Positions 24,297 through 32,721 of a stretch of DNA of 64,000 nucleotides are shown here, one piece after another (the stretch's first letter is position 1; the number at the start of each line of letters is the position of its first letter). Location of the stretch: the NCBI GenBank assembly GCA_902784585.1, contig CACZVM010000005.1:1-64000 (forward strand), in the 5' to 3' direction. This DNA comes from an uncultured Bacteroidales bacterium. Its GTDB lineage: Bacteria > Bacteroidota > Bacteroidia > Bacteroidales > Paludibacteraceae. Below the pieces are notes generated by a model. The model saw only the letters and a list, made by a program, of their open reading frames with translations. It did not search any database and had not been told where the DNA came from. The position numbers and the translations under genes were made by a program.

Positions 24297-25001
24297 ATGT
24301 ATAACATTGCTATCATATTAGCCGGAGGCATCGGCAGCAGAGTGGGAGGGGATACGCCTAAACAACTGTTGCTGCTTGATGACGGCCGATCGATCTTGGA
24401 GCACTCGGTGGATGCGTTTGACCAGGCACCGTGTATCGATGAGGTGGCTATCGTTATGCATCCTGAGTGGATGGACGAGGCGAAGACAATCGTGGCACGT
24501 AACTGCTGGCAGAAAGTGAAGACAATTATCCCCGGTGGTACTGAACGATGGGAATCGTCCTGGCACGCCATAGAGGCATATGCAGGTCAGCCGTCAGACG
24601 TCAACCTCTTGCTGCACGATGCAGCACGACCCTTTGTCTCGCAAACCATCATCGCCAACATATGCAAGGCGTTGGAACAGCATGAAGCCGTGACGGTAGC
24701 GGTGCCGTCCACCGATACTTTGTATAGAATTAAAAATGAAAAATTAAAAATTAAAAATGGCGTAGAGCCGTATCCCATCGTTGAGAGTATTCCGGCGAGG
24801 AGGGAGTATATGCGGGCACAAACACCGCAGGCCTTCCGTTTGACCATCATTCGCAAGGCTTTTGAGAAGGCCTTAGCCCAAGGGAATATCGGCGCGACGG
24901 ATGATGTGGGTATTGTCCATCGTTATATGCCCGAGACAGCCATTTTTATTGTGCCGGGCGAGGAGACCAATAAGAAAATAACGTATAAAGGGGATCTTTG
25001 A
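24297..25001 (+). CDS. ispD: IspD/TarI-family cytidylyltransferase
   Basis: This 234-aa protein transfers CMP from CTP to a sugar or polyol phosphate. The family P-loop IILAGGIGSRVGGDTPKQ (about residues 5-22), the LLHDAARPFVS strand and the RAQTPQAF motif are all present. IspD (methylerythritol phosphate pathway to isoprenoids) is the likeliest function. TarI-type ribitol-phosphate cytidylyltransferases share the same motifs, and the surface-polymer operon nearby keeps that alternative open. A short insertion (RIKNEKLKIKNG) is coded by a 7-base AT repeat (24728-24760). The start at 24297 fits the family N-terminus. Confidence 0.85.
   Translation: MYNIAIILAGGIGSRVGGDTPKQLLLLDDGRSILEHSVDAFDQAPCIDEVAIVMHPEWMDEAKTIVARNCWQKVKTIIPGGTERWESSWHAIEAYAGQPSDVNLLLHDAARPFVSQTIIANICKALEQHEAVTVAVPSTDTLYRIKNEKLKIKNGVEPYPIVESIPARREYMRAQTPQAFRLTIIRKAFEKALAQGNIGATDDVGIVHRYMPETAIFIVPGEETNKKITYKGDL
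24728..24760 (+). repeat. 7-base tandem array inside the ispD-like gene
   Basis: The units are ATTAAAA, ATGAAAA, ATTAAAA and ATTAAAA, then ATGG. It is in frame and adds a lysine-rich loop in place of the short turn usual between DTLYRI and the VEP strand. Confidence 0.8.
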
Positions 25002-25034
25002 ATGATGCGAATGATGCAAATGATGAAATGATGG
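25002..25034 (+). repeat. 9-base tandem array at the ispD/kdsD junction
   Basis: The units are AATGATGCG, AATGATGCA and AATGATGAA, then ATGATGG. If kdsD starts at the TTG at 24998, the array encodes NDANDANDE at its N-terminus. Confidence 0.65.
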
Positions 25035-26005
25035 AAAAGGAAACAATTATAGCAACGGCGAAGCAGTGTCTTCGCGATGAGGCTGCAGCGATTGAGTCGC
25101 TCATTCCTCGTCTGGATGAGCAGTTTATGCGGGCGGTGGAAGCGATTCGTGACTGCAAAGGTAAGATCGTCGTGACTGGCGTAGGCAAGTCGGGCCATGT
25201 GGGGTCGAAGATTGCCTCTACGTTGGCCAGCATCGGAACACCAGCCTTTTTCCTGAATCCTCTGGATGCCTATCATGGCGATCTGGGAATGCTGAGTGAA
25301 GCCGACGTAGTGCTGGCTATATCCTATTCCGGAGCCACTGAAGAGTTGTTGCGTTTTCTGCCGCTGATACAAGCGAAGAAGATTACGATCATTGGTATGT
25401 CGGGCCATGCCGACAGCCTCTTGGCGCGCTATTCGGACATCCATCTGGATATATCGGTGGAGCGCGAGGCCGATCCGCTGAACCTTGTGCCGACGGCTTC
25501 CACCACGGCTACGCTCGCATTGGGTGATGCACTCGCGAGTGCACTTGTGGAAGCGAAGCGTTTCCAACCGACAGACTTTGCACGTCTGCATCCGGGAGGT
25601 GACTTGGGACGCAAACTGCTCGCGAAAGTGGAGGATGTGATGTTCACCGACAACCTGCCGTTTGTGACACCGGATATGAAGTTGGCCGAAGCCATCGAGA
25701 TAGTGACCAATGGAAAACTCGGTGTGGGAATAGTGCTTGAAAACGGTGCGTTAGTCGGTATCATCACCGACGGAGACATCCGCCGCGCAATGCTGCGGCT
25801 TGGGCAATCTTTCTTCGCCACGCCCGTGGCAGACATCATGTCCCGCAATCCGAAGACGATCAGCAAGGACGCGAAGATCGTTGACGCCGGCGAGACGATG
25901 AATCATTATTCTATTCACTCCCTTGTCGTGCTGAACAACGATGCCAAAGTATGTGGCGTGATAGACTCCTTCTCTTGTCTCCCCGGCACACGGTTTTATC
26001 ATTAG
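25028..26005 (+). CDS. kdsD: Arabinose-5-phosphate isomerase KdsD (KpsF/GutQ family)
   Basis: KdsD converts ribulose 5-phosphate to arabinose 5-phosphate, the first step toward Kdo. The 325-aa protein has an N-terminal SIS domain (GKIVVTGVGKSGHVGSKIA, about residues 35-53; AISYSGATEELL; LVPTASTTATLALGDALA) and two CBS domains in the C-terminal third. The start is uncertain: ATG at 25028 or 25031, or a TTG at 24998 that would overlap the ispD stop as TTGA. Other genes in this window do start that way. It completes the Kdo pair with kdsC. Confidence 0.92.
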   Translation: MMEKETIIATAKQCLRDEAAAIESLIPRLDEQFMRAVEAIRDCKGKIVVTGVGKSGHVGSKIASTLASIGTPAFFLNPLDAYHGDLGMLSEADVVLAISYSGATEELLRFLPLIQAKKITIIGMSGHADSLLARYSDIHLDISVEREADPLNLVPTASTTATLALGDALASALVEAKRFQPTDFARLHPGGDLGRKLLAKVEDVMFTDNLPFVTPDMKLAEAIEIVTNGKLGVGIVLENGALVGIITDGDIRRAMLRLGQSFFATPVADIMSRNPKTISKDAKIVDAGETMNHYSIHSLVVLNNDAKVCGVIDSFSCLPGTRFYH

Positions 26006-26050
26006 GAATTCTTAATATGTAACAATCAAGTAATACCTCTGATAATAATT

Positions 26051-26080
26051 AAGAATAACTAAGAAGCACTAAGAACAACT
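26051..26080 (+). repeat. 10-base tandem array after kdsD
   Basis: Three decamers fit AAGAANNACT: AAGAATAACT, AAGAAGCACT and AAGAACAACT. It lies in the 305-base gap between kdsD and the fusion gene. Confidence 0.7.
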
Positions 26081-26090
26081 AACGCTCAAT

Positions 26091-26111
26091 TTTCGAACAC
26101 AGCGTTCGAAA
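26091..26111 (+). terminator. Hairpin, possible terminator after kdsD
   Basis: TTTCGAAC (26091-26098) and GTTCGAAA (26104-26111) are a perfect 8-base inverted repeat with loop ACAGC. There is no strong T-run after it, so it may be a weak terminator or a protein-binding site. Confidence 0.45.
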
Positions 26112-26119
26112 GAAATATA

Positions 26120-26268
26120 AATTTTGACATGACATTATTGACACTTTTGACAGTATCTATCTTTTTGATAGTGGAGTAACCAGAAGAGAGTGTCATTTTG
26201 ATACAAAAGGAATAAATTCCGGGCTAAAATTTTACATTATGCAAGAAAGTGTCAAAAATGTCAAAATT
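26120..26268. repeat. Two-block inverted repeats around 98 bases upstream of the surface operon
   Basis: AATTTTGACA (26120-26129) and TTGACACTTT (26138-26147) are both matched by exact inverted copies, AAAGTGTCAA (26246-26255) and TGTCAAAATT (26259-26268). A smaller hairpin CTATC-ttttt-GATAG lies inside. No clear TAnnTTTG promoter is seen in either orientation. This accounts for most of the 26006-26310 gap, together with the decamer array and hairpin just before it. Confidence 0.6.
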
Positions 26269-26310
26269 GCCAATGCAAATTTTTAAATGCAAAGAAAAAA
26301 TTCAGGAGAA

Positions 26311-28098
26311 ATGCAAGCGATAATTTTAGCAGCGGGTATGGGAAAGCGATTAGGCGAATATACCCAGAATAATACCAAATGCATGGTGCGTGTCGGTGGC
26401 GAGACGCTGATCGAACGTGTATTACACCAATTGGATCAACTTCATTTGAGCCGCATCATTATTGTTATCGGTTATAAGGGAGCAGAACTACGTGACTATT
26501 TGTCACAGGTCTCCGTTCAAACGTCGCTTGTGTTTGTCGAGAATCCGATATACGACAAGACGAATAACATCTATTCGCTCTATCTCGCCAAAGATTATAT
26601 GCGAGAGCAAGATACGCTGCTGTTGGAGTCGGATATTATTATGGAAGACGCGGTACTCAAGAAGTTAGTACAACATCCGTATCCGGATTTGGCGCTGGTG
26701 GATAAGTATGAGAGTTGGATGGATGGTACGGTAGTAACGATTGATGAAGAAAATCGCATTCAACGTTTCATCCCGAACAGCCAGTTCCGTTATGAGGAAA
26801 TACCGGATTATTACAAGACGGTAAATATCTACAAGTTCTCACAGGCATTTTCGGAACACATGTATGTGCCATTTCTGGAGGCTTATAGTTCAGCACTTGG
26901 AAATAATGAGTATTATGAGCAAGTATTACGCGTCATTACAATGCTGGACAACTCTACCTTGCGCGCTTTACCTTTAGAGGGAGAACAGTGGTATGAGATA
27001 GATGATGTGCAGGATTTAGATATTGCAGAATCCATTTTTACGGACAAGCAGTACGACTTGTTGGCTTCTCGTTACGGAGGGTATTGGCGTTATCCGCACA
27101 TGTTGGATTTCTGCTATTTAGTGAATCCATATTTTCCAAATCAGCGTTTACGGGCAGAATTAGCTGCAAGTTTTGATCGTTTGTTAACGGAGTATCCGTC
27201 TGGGCAGCGTATTAACAATCTGTTGGCAGCAAAGGATTTTAGTATTAAGCAAGAGTACGCGATGGTAGGCAATGGTGCGGCAGAGCTGATTAAGGCGCTT
27301 ACATCGCAGATGTTAGGTAAGGTAGGTGTCGTACGTCCGACTTTTGAGGAATACCCGAATAGGTTAATGCCGGAACAAGTGGTGGCTTATACGCCGAGCC
27401 GGAAAGATTTTCGTTATACGGTTGATGACTTAATGGACTATTTTGCAGAAAAACAGATTTGGTCGTTAGTGCTCATCAATCCGGATAACCCTACGGGTAA
27501 TTATATCTCTTATGCTGACTGTTTGCGTTTGGCAGAATGGTGCCAGCAAAAGGATATAGTGCTTGTGCTGGATGAGAGTTTTATTGATTTCTCGACCGAA
27601 CACCCGACATTCCTTTGCAATGAGGTGCTGGAGCGATTTAATCATCTGGTAGTGGTGAAGAGTATTTCCAAATCATATGGCGTTCCGGGATTGCGTTTGG
27701 GCGTCTTGGCAACATCAAATCAGAGTTTGATGATGAATATCCGCAGAGAAGTAAGTATATGGAACATCAACTCGTTCGGTGAGTTTTTCTTGCAGATACT
27801 TGGGAAATATGAGAAGGCGTACAAACAAGCGATGGATGCATTCCGCGACGAGCGAGCAAGATTTGTGAAGGAACTGGGTCAGATATCATGGCTGCGTGTA
27901 CTTCCGAGTGAAGCGAATTATGTGCTGTGTGAAATAAAAGAGCGTTTCTCTTCACGCGAATTGGCCGTGCGTTTATTGAAGGATTATAACATTCTCATAA
28001 AGGATTGCGCATCAAAATGCAAAGGAAATTACATCCGTCTGGCGGTACGCGATTTGGAAGATAATAATAGGCTTGTTTTTGCGTTGAATAGTTTATGA
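26311..28098 (+). CDS. Fusion of a LicC-type cytidylyltransferase and a HisC/CobD-like PLP enzyme
   Basis: Residues 1 to about 240 form a nucleotidyltransferase (AIILAAGMGKRLGEYT at 3-18, GYKGAELR, the NNIYSLYL segment at about 85, LLESDIIME, and a C-terminal YEIDD) of the kind that activates phosphocholine, aminoethylphosphonate or similar phospho-amines with CTP. Residues about 245-595 are a fold-type I PLP enzyme: GNGAAELIK, NPDNPTGN, LDESFIDF, and the cofactor lysine in SISKSYGVPGLRLG (Lys about 454). HisC (aminotransferase) and CobD (phosphothreonine decarboxylase) share these motifs. I infer a two-step enzyme that makes a phospho-amine and couples it to CMP. Start at 26311 by domain fit; ATG 26287 is possible. 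Base composition turns A+T-rich here. Confidence 0.88.
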   Translation: MQAIILAAGMGKRLGEYTQNNTKCMVRVGGETLIERVLHQLDQLHLSRIIIVIGYKGAELRDYLSQVSVQTSLVFVENPIYDKTNNIYSLYLAKDYMREQDTLLLESDIIMEDAVLKKLVQHPYPDLALVDKYESWMDGTVVTIDEENRIQRFIPNSQFRYEEIPDYYKTVNIYKFSQAFSEHMYVPFLEAYSSALGNNEYYEQVLRVITMLDNSTLRALPLEGEQWYEIDDVQDLDIAESIFTDKQYDLLASRYGGYWRYPHMLDFCYLVNPYFPNQRLRAELAASFDRLLTEYPSGQRINNLLAAKDFSIKQEYAMVGNGAAELIKALTSQMLGKVGVVRPTFEEYPNRLMPEQVVAYTPSRKDFRYTVDDLMDYFAEKQIWSLVLINPDNPTGNYISYADCLRLAEWCQQKDIVLVLDESFIDFSTEHPTFLCNEVLERFNHLVVVKSISKSYGVPGLRLGVLATSNQSLMMNIRREVSIWNINSFGEFFLQILGKYEKAYKQAMDAFRDERARFVKELGQISWLRVLPSEANYVLCEIKERFSSRELAVRLLKDYNILIKDCASKCKGNYIRLAVRDLEDNNRLVFALNSL

Positions 28099-28994
28099 AA
28101 AGTATCTCGAATCAGCAAATAGTAGATTTAGGTATCTCTCCGCGTGAGTGTGTCGAATGGATACGTGAATCATTCCGCATGAAATACGAGGCACAATTAC
28201 CCACAAAGATTAGTTTGCATCCACAAGGAACGGATTTTATAAATACAATGCCTTGTTTGCTGCCGGAACGTTTTAATCGTTTTGGCGTAAAGGTAGTCTC
28301 GAGAATTGCAGGTCAAAAACCTTCTTTGCACTCGGATTTATTGCTTTACGATTCTAAATCAGGAGAACTTCTAGCACTTGTGGAAGCCGACTGGATAACG
28401 CAGATGCGCACAGGAGCGGTAGCAGCATTGGCTATTGAGACATTACAGAGAAAAAATGCATCAGTGTATTCTTTTATCGGATTAGGAAGTACGGCGGATG
28501 CAACTATGGCTTGTTTACAAGCTATCTTGCCGGAGGAGAAACAGTATACTATTCGACTAAAAAGATACAAGAATCAGGCAGAACAATTTGCTGCGAAATG
28601 GGCAAAGGAGAATTATAATTTCATTATTGTAGAAACGAATGAGCAGTTATTGGAACACTGTGATGTGTTAGTATCAGCAGTAACGGAGATGCCAGACTTA
28701 TTCTGCGCAGATGATACAAAGTATCCAGAAGGCGTATTGCTTGTGCCGATCCATACACGTGGTTTCCAAAATTGCGACTTGTTTTTTGATCACATGTTTG
28801 CTGATGACAAGGGGCATGTAGAAGGATTTAAATATTTTTCGCAGTTCAAGGCTTTTAATGAGTTCAGTGAAGTTTTGTTAGGTAAGGCAGCCGGTCGTGA
28901 AAATGATAAGCAACGAATAATTGCATATAACATTGGTCTTGGATTGCACGATGTTTTATTCGCAAGTAAAATTTATGAGCTTGTTAAGGGATAA
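28095..28994 (+). CDS. Ornithine cyclodeaminase / mu-crystallin family protein
   Basis: This 299-aa NAD(P)-dependent Rossmann protein belongs to a family covering ornithine cyclodeaminase, alanine dehydrogenase of the archaeal type, ketimine reductases and SbnB-like synthases. Visible are the substrate-side motif WITQMRTGAVAALA (about 100-113) and the nucleotide loop FIGLGSTADA (about 127-136). The exact reaction cannot be read from sequence. Placed between a phospho-amine activating fusion and a phosphotransferase, it may make or recycle the amino building block. The start overlaps the fusion stop (ATGA). The DNA is A+T-rich: a 60-base sample at 28621-28680 counts 37% G+C, against 63% at 23101-23160. 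Confidence 0.85.
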   Translation: MKSISNQQIVDLGISPRECVEWIRESFRMKYEAQLPTKISLHPQGTDFINTMPCLLPERFNRFGVKVVSRIAGQKPSLHSDLLLYDSKSGELLALVEADWITQMRTGAVAALAIETLQRKNASVYSFIGLGSTADATMACLQAILPEEKQYTIRLKRYKNQAEQFAAKWAKENYNFIIVETNEQLLEHCDVLVSAVTEMPDLFCADDTKYPEGVLLVPIHTRGFQNCDLFFDHMFADDKGHVEGFKYFSQFKAFNEFSEVLLGKAAGRENDKQRIIAYNIGLGLHDVLFASKIYELVKG

Positions 28995-30306
28995 AATAAA
29001 TCAATTTGTAGGTATCTCCTTGTGGGATAGTATCTATAAAGCATTTACTTTCCGTGATTTCTTTATCGCGGCATCTTCTAAATGCCTGTTACGCAAAGTG
29101 TCTAAGGTGCGTAGCGCGCAAACACGGAAGATAGAACAACTTCACGAGCAAGGCAAAGCGCGTGTGCTTTTTTTCCTGCAAACGCCTTCTGTCTGGAAGT
29201 ACGATGCCCTTTATCAAAAGTTAGAGAACTCGGAATATTTTGAACCGCTAATCGTAGTCTCTCCTTATAACGTTCATCTTAACTATGACACAGAAGAGTG
29301 TTTCCGGGTCATGCGTCAAACAGAGGAGTATGCTCATGAGAAGGGCTATAACTATGTGAGCGCGTATAACTGGGAGAAGAATAAATGGCGGGATATAAAA
29401 AAAGAATACCAACCGGATATTGTTTTCTTTACAAAACCCTATAAGGATACGCTGCCCGCGTACCATATTTATCATTTTACGGATGCGTTGACGTTGTATG
29501 TCCCTTATGGAATCAACTGCATGAATCTCTATCATAATAATTATGAATTACCTTTTCAATCATTATTGTGGAAATTGCTATTAGAGACAGATTTTCAGAA
29601 ACAATATGCAGAGAAGTACGAGAAGTGCCATGGAGACAATGTTGAAATTGTAGGAACATTGGTGATGGAGAAATTGATGCAGAAAGAGTATGTGGCAAAA
29701 GATGTGTGGAAGCCGCAGGGAAAAAGAAAGAAACGCATCATTTGGGCGCCTCATCATACGGTGGACTACTTGTTTAACTTCTCGAATTTCCTGAATTACT
29801 GCGAGGATATGCTGAAGTTGGCGGAGAAATATCAAGATGAGATACAGATTGCTTTTAAACCTCATCCGGTACTCAAGTTCAAACTCATCAATATATGGGG
29901 ACAGGAGGAGACGGAAGACTATTATAACCGCTGGGCGAATTTGGCGAACGGACAGATTGAGCAGGGCGATTATATTGATCTGTTTAAGACTTCGGACGCG
30001 ATGATTCATGACTCAGGGTCGTTTACGGTGGAGTATCTTTACGCGCAGAAACCGGTGCTATTCCAAATCCGCGATAATAAAGTAAAGGACGAGTTCAATT
30101 CATTTGGGCAGATGTGTCTGGAGCAGCATTACTTGGCTTATTCAATAGAGGAAACGGAAAACTTCATCCGCGAAGTGGTAATCGCCGGTAATGATCCGAA
30201 GAAAGCAGAAAGGGAACAATTCTACAAGCAATATCTCTATCCGAAGGACGGAATTATGCCTTCGCAGAAGATATACGACATATTGAAAACAACAATAGGA
30301 AAATAA
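28975..30306 (+). CDS. TagB/TagF-like CDP-alcohol phosphotransferase
   Basis: This 443-aa protein resembles the CDP-glycerol glycerophosphotransferase family, which moves a phospho-alcohol from CDP onto a glycan (teichoic acid synthesis in Gram-positives). Key pieces are WAPHHT (about 257-262), FKPHPVLK (about 295-302) and the C-terminal DSGSFTVEYLYAQKPVLF (about 346-363), which match the family His and Ser/Glu positions. It has no signal peptide and probably sits at the inner face of the membrane. The start ATG (28975) overlaps the upstream gene by 20 bases; a TTG at 28921 is less likely. It is the natural partner of the cytidylyltransferase two genes upstream. Confidence 0.85.
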   Translation: MSLLRDKINQFVGISLWDSIYKAFTFRDFFIAASSKCLLRKVSKVRSAQTRKIEQLHEQGKARVLFFLQTPSVWKYDALYQKLENSEYFEPLIVVSPYNVHLNYDTEECFRVMRQTEEYAHEKGYNYVSAYNWEKNKWRDIKKEYQPDIVFFTKPYKDTLPAYHIYHFTDALTLYVPYGINCMNLYHNNYELPFQSLLWKLLLETDFQKQYAEKYEKCHGDNVEIVGTLVMEKLMQKEYVAKDVWKPQGKRKKRIIWAPHHTVDYLFNFSNFLNYCEDMLKLAEKYQDEIQIAFKPHPVLKFKLINIWGQEETEDYYNRWANLANGQIEQGDYIDLFKTSDAMIHDSGSFTVEYLYAQKPVLFQIRDNKVKDEFNSFGQMCLEQHYLAYSIEETENFIREVVIAGNDPKKAEREQFYKQYLYPKDGIMPSQKIYDILKTTIGK

Positions 30307-30315
30307 TGATAGACT

Positions 30316-32721
30316 ATGAATAAAATCAATTGGAAATCCATTTGGCAGCAATCATGGCCGCACATCGTAGCGGTTCTTGTTTTTGTACTGCTGTGCGTGG
30401 TTTATTTTGCGCCGGAGTTCTTTGATAACAAACAACTTCCGCAAGGGGATGTGCAGAGCGGTGTAGGCATGGGAAACGACGCGCGTCTCTATCATGAGAA
30501 GACGGGAGAGTACGCGGATTGGTCAAATGCCATGTTCGGCGGAATGCCGCATAATTACTCCTACTCGCAGCCATCCAAGAGCGTATTCCGCCAGATTGAG
30601 AATATCGTCCGAATTGGTCTGCCAAATCACACTGCCGCACCGTTATTCCTGTATCTGATCGGTTTTTACATCTTTATGCTTTGTATGGGCTGCAGCCCGT
30701 GGATGAGTATGGTAGGAGCCATTGCCTTTGCACTTGCGTCGTACAATATCATTATTATTGATGCCGGACATATCAACAAATGCTATGTGATCGCTACTAT
30801 GCCGGCTGTGTTGGGCGGTATCATGTTATGCTATCGCAAGCGCTATGTGGCGGGTATAATCGTGACGCTTTTGTCGGTGGGACTCAATGTGTATTGGAAT
30901 CATCAGCAGATTTCCTATTATCTGTTGCTGATGATTATTCCGCTTGCTATCGTGTATTTCATTATATCGCTTCGCGAGAAAACGGTAAAGGACTTTTTCG
31001 TAGCATCTGCCGTTCTGCTGGCCTGTGCCGCTTTAGCTATTCTGCCGGCTGCAGACAAGTTGGTGCCGACGATGGACTATACCAAAGAGACGATGCGTGG
31101 CGGAGCGGTGTTGCACGGGGCGGCAGACAGCGAGGCCGGCAAGTCCGGACTGAACCGCGATTATGCCTTCCAATGGAGCTACGGCAAGGCGGAGACGATG
31201 ACGCTGCTGATTCCTAATTTCTATGGTGGTAGCAGTAATTATCCGTTGGGCGAAGAGAGTGAGTCCTATAAGACCATTAAAAAGTATGCCGGTTCATCCC
31301 AAGCCAAGCAGTTTGTTCGTTCCGTTCCTACTTATTGGGGCGATCAGCCTTTTACATCCGGTCCTGTATATGCCGGCGCGATCATCTGTTTCCTCTTCCT
31401 ATTGGGTTTGCTGGTCGTACCGCAAAAAGAGCGCTGGTGGCTATTAGCGGCGGCAATTATCGGTATCGTGCTTTCGTGGGGACGTAATTTCCCGAGCCTG
31501 AACAACTGGCTGTTTGACCATCTGCCGCTATATAATAAGTTCCGTACGCCGAGCATGTCGCTGGTGATGACCACGACGGCGATGGCAATGATGGCGATGT
31601 TGGCGCTGAAAGAAGTGATAGAACGCCATGTGACCATCAAACAGATTACTATTGCCGGTGGCATCATAGCAGGCGTGTGTCTGATCTATGCGCTCTTCCC
31701 GTCGTTGGCCGGTTCATTCTCTGCTGCAATAGATGCACAGATGCCGGACTGGCTCATGCCGTCGATCATCGCAGACAGACGGCATATGCTTACGGCAGAC
31801 GCATGGCGTTCAATTGCTTTTGTCGTGTTGTCGTTAGTCGCTATCCTGGCCTACCTAAAGGCAGAAAAGATGCGTGAGGGATTGCTGATAGCTATTTTGG
31901 CTGTTCTTACGCTGGTGGATCTTTGGGCGGTGGATAAACATTTCCTCAATGATGATCACTTCATCCCGAAACGTCAGTCGCTTTGGACGCCGTCGGAGGC
32001 GAATAAGCAGATTATGGCGGATACAGACCCAGACTACCGTGTGCTTAACCTGACCAGTAATACCTTCAATGAGTCACGCACGAGTTACTACCATAAGTCG
32101 ATAGGTGGCTATAGTCCGGCTAAGTTGCGTCGCTATCAGGATATTATCGATTATTACCTGTCCGGTCGTATCAATATGAACGTGCTGAATATGCTCAATA
32201 CGCGTTATGTAATCACGCAGCAAGGGGTTCAGTATAATCCGGCAGCATTTGGCAACGCATGGTTCGTTAAACAAGTGAAGTGGGTGAATACGCCGAACGA
32301 AGAGATTGAGGCTATCGGCGATGCAGATTTGCAAAACGTAGCGTTTGTCGATACCTGCTGGCGCAGTAAGATCAAAGGCGAGGTAGTGATGTCGCAGACT
32401 GCAAAGATTGAATTGACCAATTATGCGAACCCCGGTAACTTGTTCTACGAGAGCGAGAGTGCCGAAGATGGTTTGGCTGTTTTCTCAGAAGTGTATTATA
32501 AGACGTGGAAGGCTTATGTTGATGGCAAGGAAGTGCCTATTGTTCGTGCAAACTATATCCTTCGTGCAATAGAAGTTCCAGCCGGCAAGCATCAAATTGA
32601 GTTCCGCTGCAAGGATGAGTTGCTGACGAAGATGCAAATTGTTTCGCTTGTTGCGTCCAGCCTGATTGTTTTGGTTATTCTATTGCTTTTAGTGCTCCGT
32701 AAAAAGATTGAAAAGGAATGA
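30316..32721 (+). CDS. YfhO-family polytopic membrane protein (GT-C fold)
   Basis: At 801 aa with about 12-13 membrane segments, this resembles the YfhO family. Visible are the first helix IVAVLVFVLLCVVYFAPEF, and FGGMPHNYSYSQP in the first extracytoplasmic loop (a GT-C-like acidic and aromatic region). YNKFRTPSMSL lies mid-protein, and the C-terminal beta-rich domain has VYYKTWKAYVDGKEVPIV. In Gram-positives YfhO proteins glycosylate teichoic acids from lipid-linked sugars. I infer transfer of a sugar to the surface polymer made by this operon. It starts 9 bases after the phosphotransferase and overlaps the next gene (ATGA). Confidence 0.85.
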   Translation: MNKINWKSIWQQSWPHIVAVLVFVLLCVVYFAPEFFDNKQLPQGDVQSGVGMGNDARLYHEKTGEYADWSNAMFGGMPHNYSYSQPSKSVFRQIENIVRIGLPNHTAAPLFLYLIGFYIFMLCMGCSPWMSMVGAIAFALASYNIIIIDAGHINKCYVIATMPAVLGGIMLCYRKRYVAGIIVTLLSVGLNVYWNHQQISYYLLLMIIPLAIVYFIISLREKTVKDFFVASAVLLACAALAILPAADKLVPTMDYTKETMRGGAVLHGAADSEAGKSGLNRDYAFQWSYGKAETMTLLIPNFYGGSSNYPLGEESESYKTIKKYAGSSQAKQFVRSVPTYWGDQPFTSGPVYAGAIICFLFLLGLLVVPQKERWWLLAAAIIGIVLSWGRNFPSLNNWLFDHLPLYNKFRTPSMSLVMTTTAMAMMAMLALKEVIERHVTIKQITIAGGIIAGVCLIYALFPSLAGSFSAAIDAQMPDWLMPSIIADRRHMLTADAWRSIAFVVLSLVAILAYLKAEKMREGLLIAILAVLTLVDLWAVDKHFLNDDHFIPKRQSLWTPSEANKQIMADTDPDYRVLNLTSNTFNESRTSYYHKSIGGYSPAKLRRYQDIIDYYLSGRINMNVLNMLNTRYVITQQGVQYNPAAFGNAWFVKQVKWVNTPNEEIEAIGDADLQNVAFVDTCWRSKIKGEVVMSQTAKIELTNYANPGNLFYESESAEDGLAVFSEVYYKTWKAYVDGKEVPIVRANYILRAIEVPAGKHQIEFRCKDELLTKMQIVSLVASSLIVLVILLLLVLRKKIEKE

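Noticed and set aside
26311..30306. Aminoethylphosphonate pathway (PntC-type)
   Set aside because: The fusion layout fits, but PEP mutase and phosphonopyruvate decarboxylase genes are absent from the window, so a phosphonate product is not claimed.
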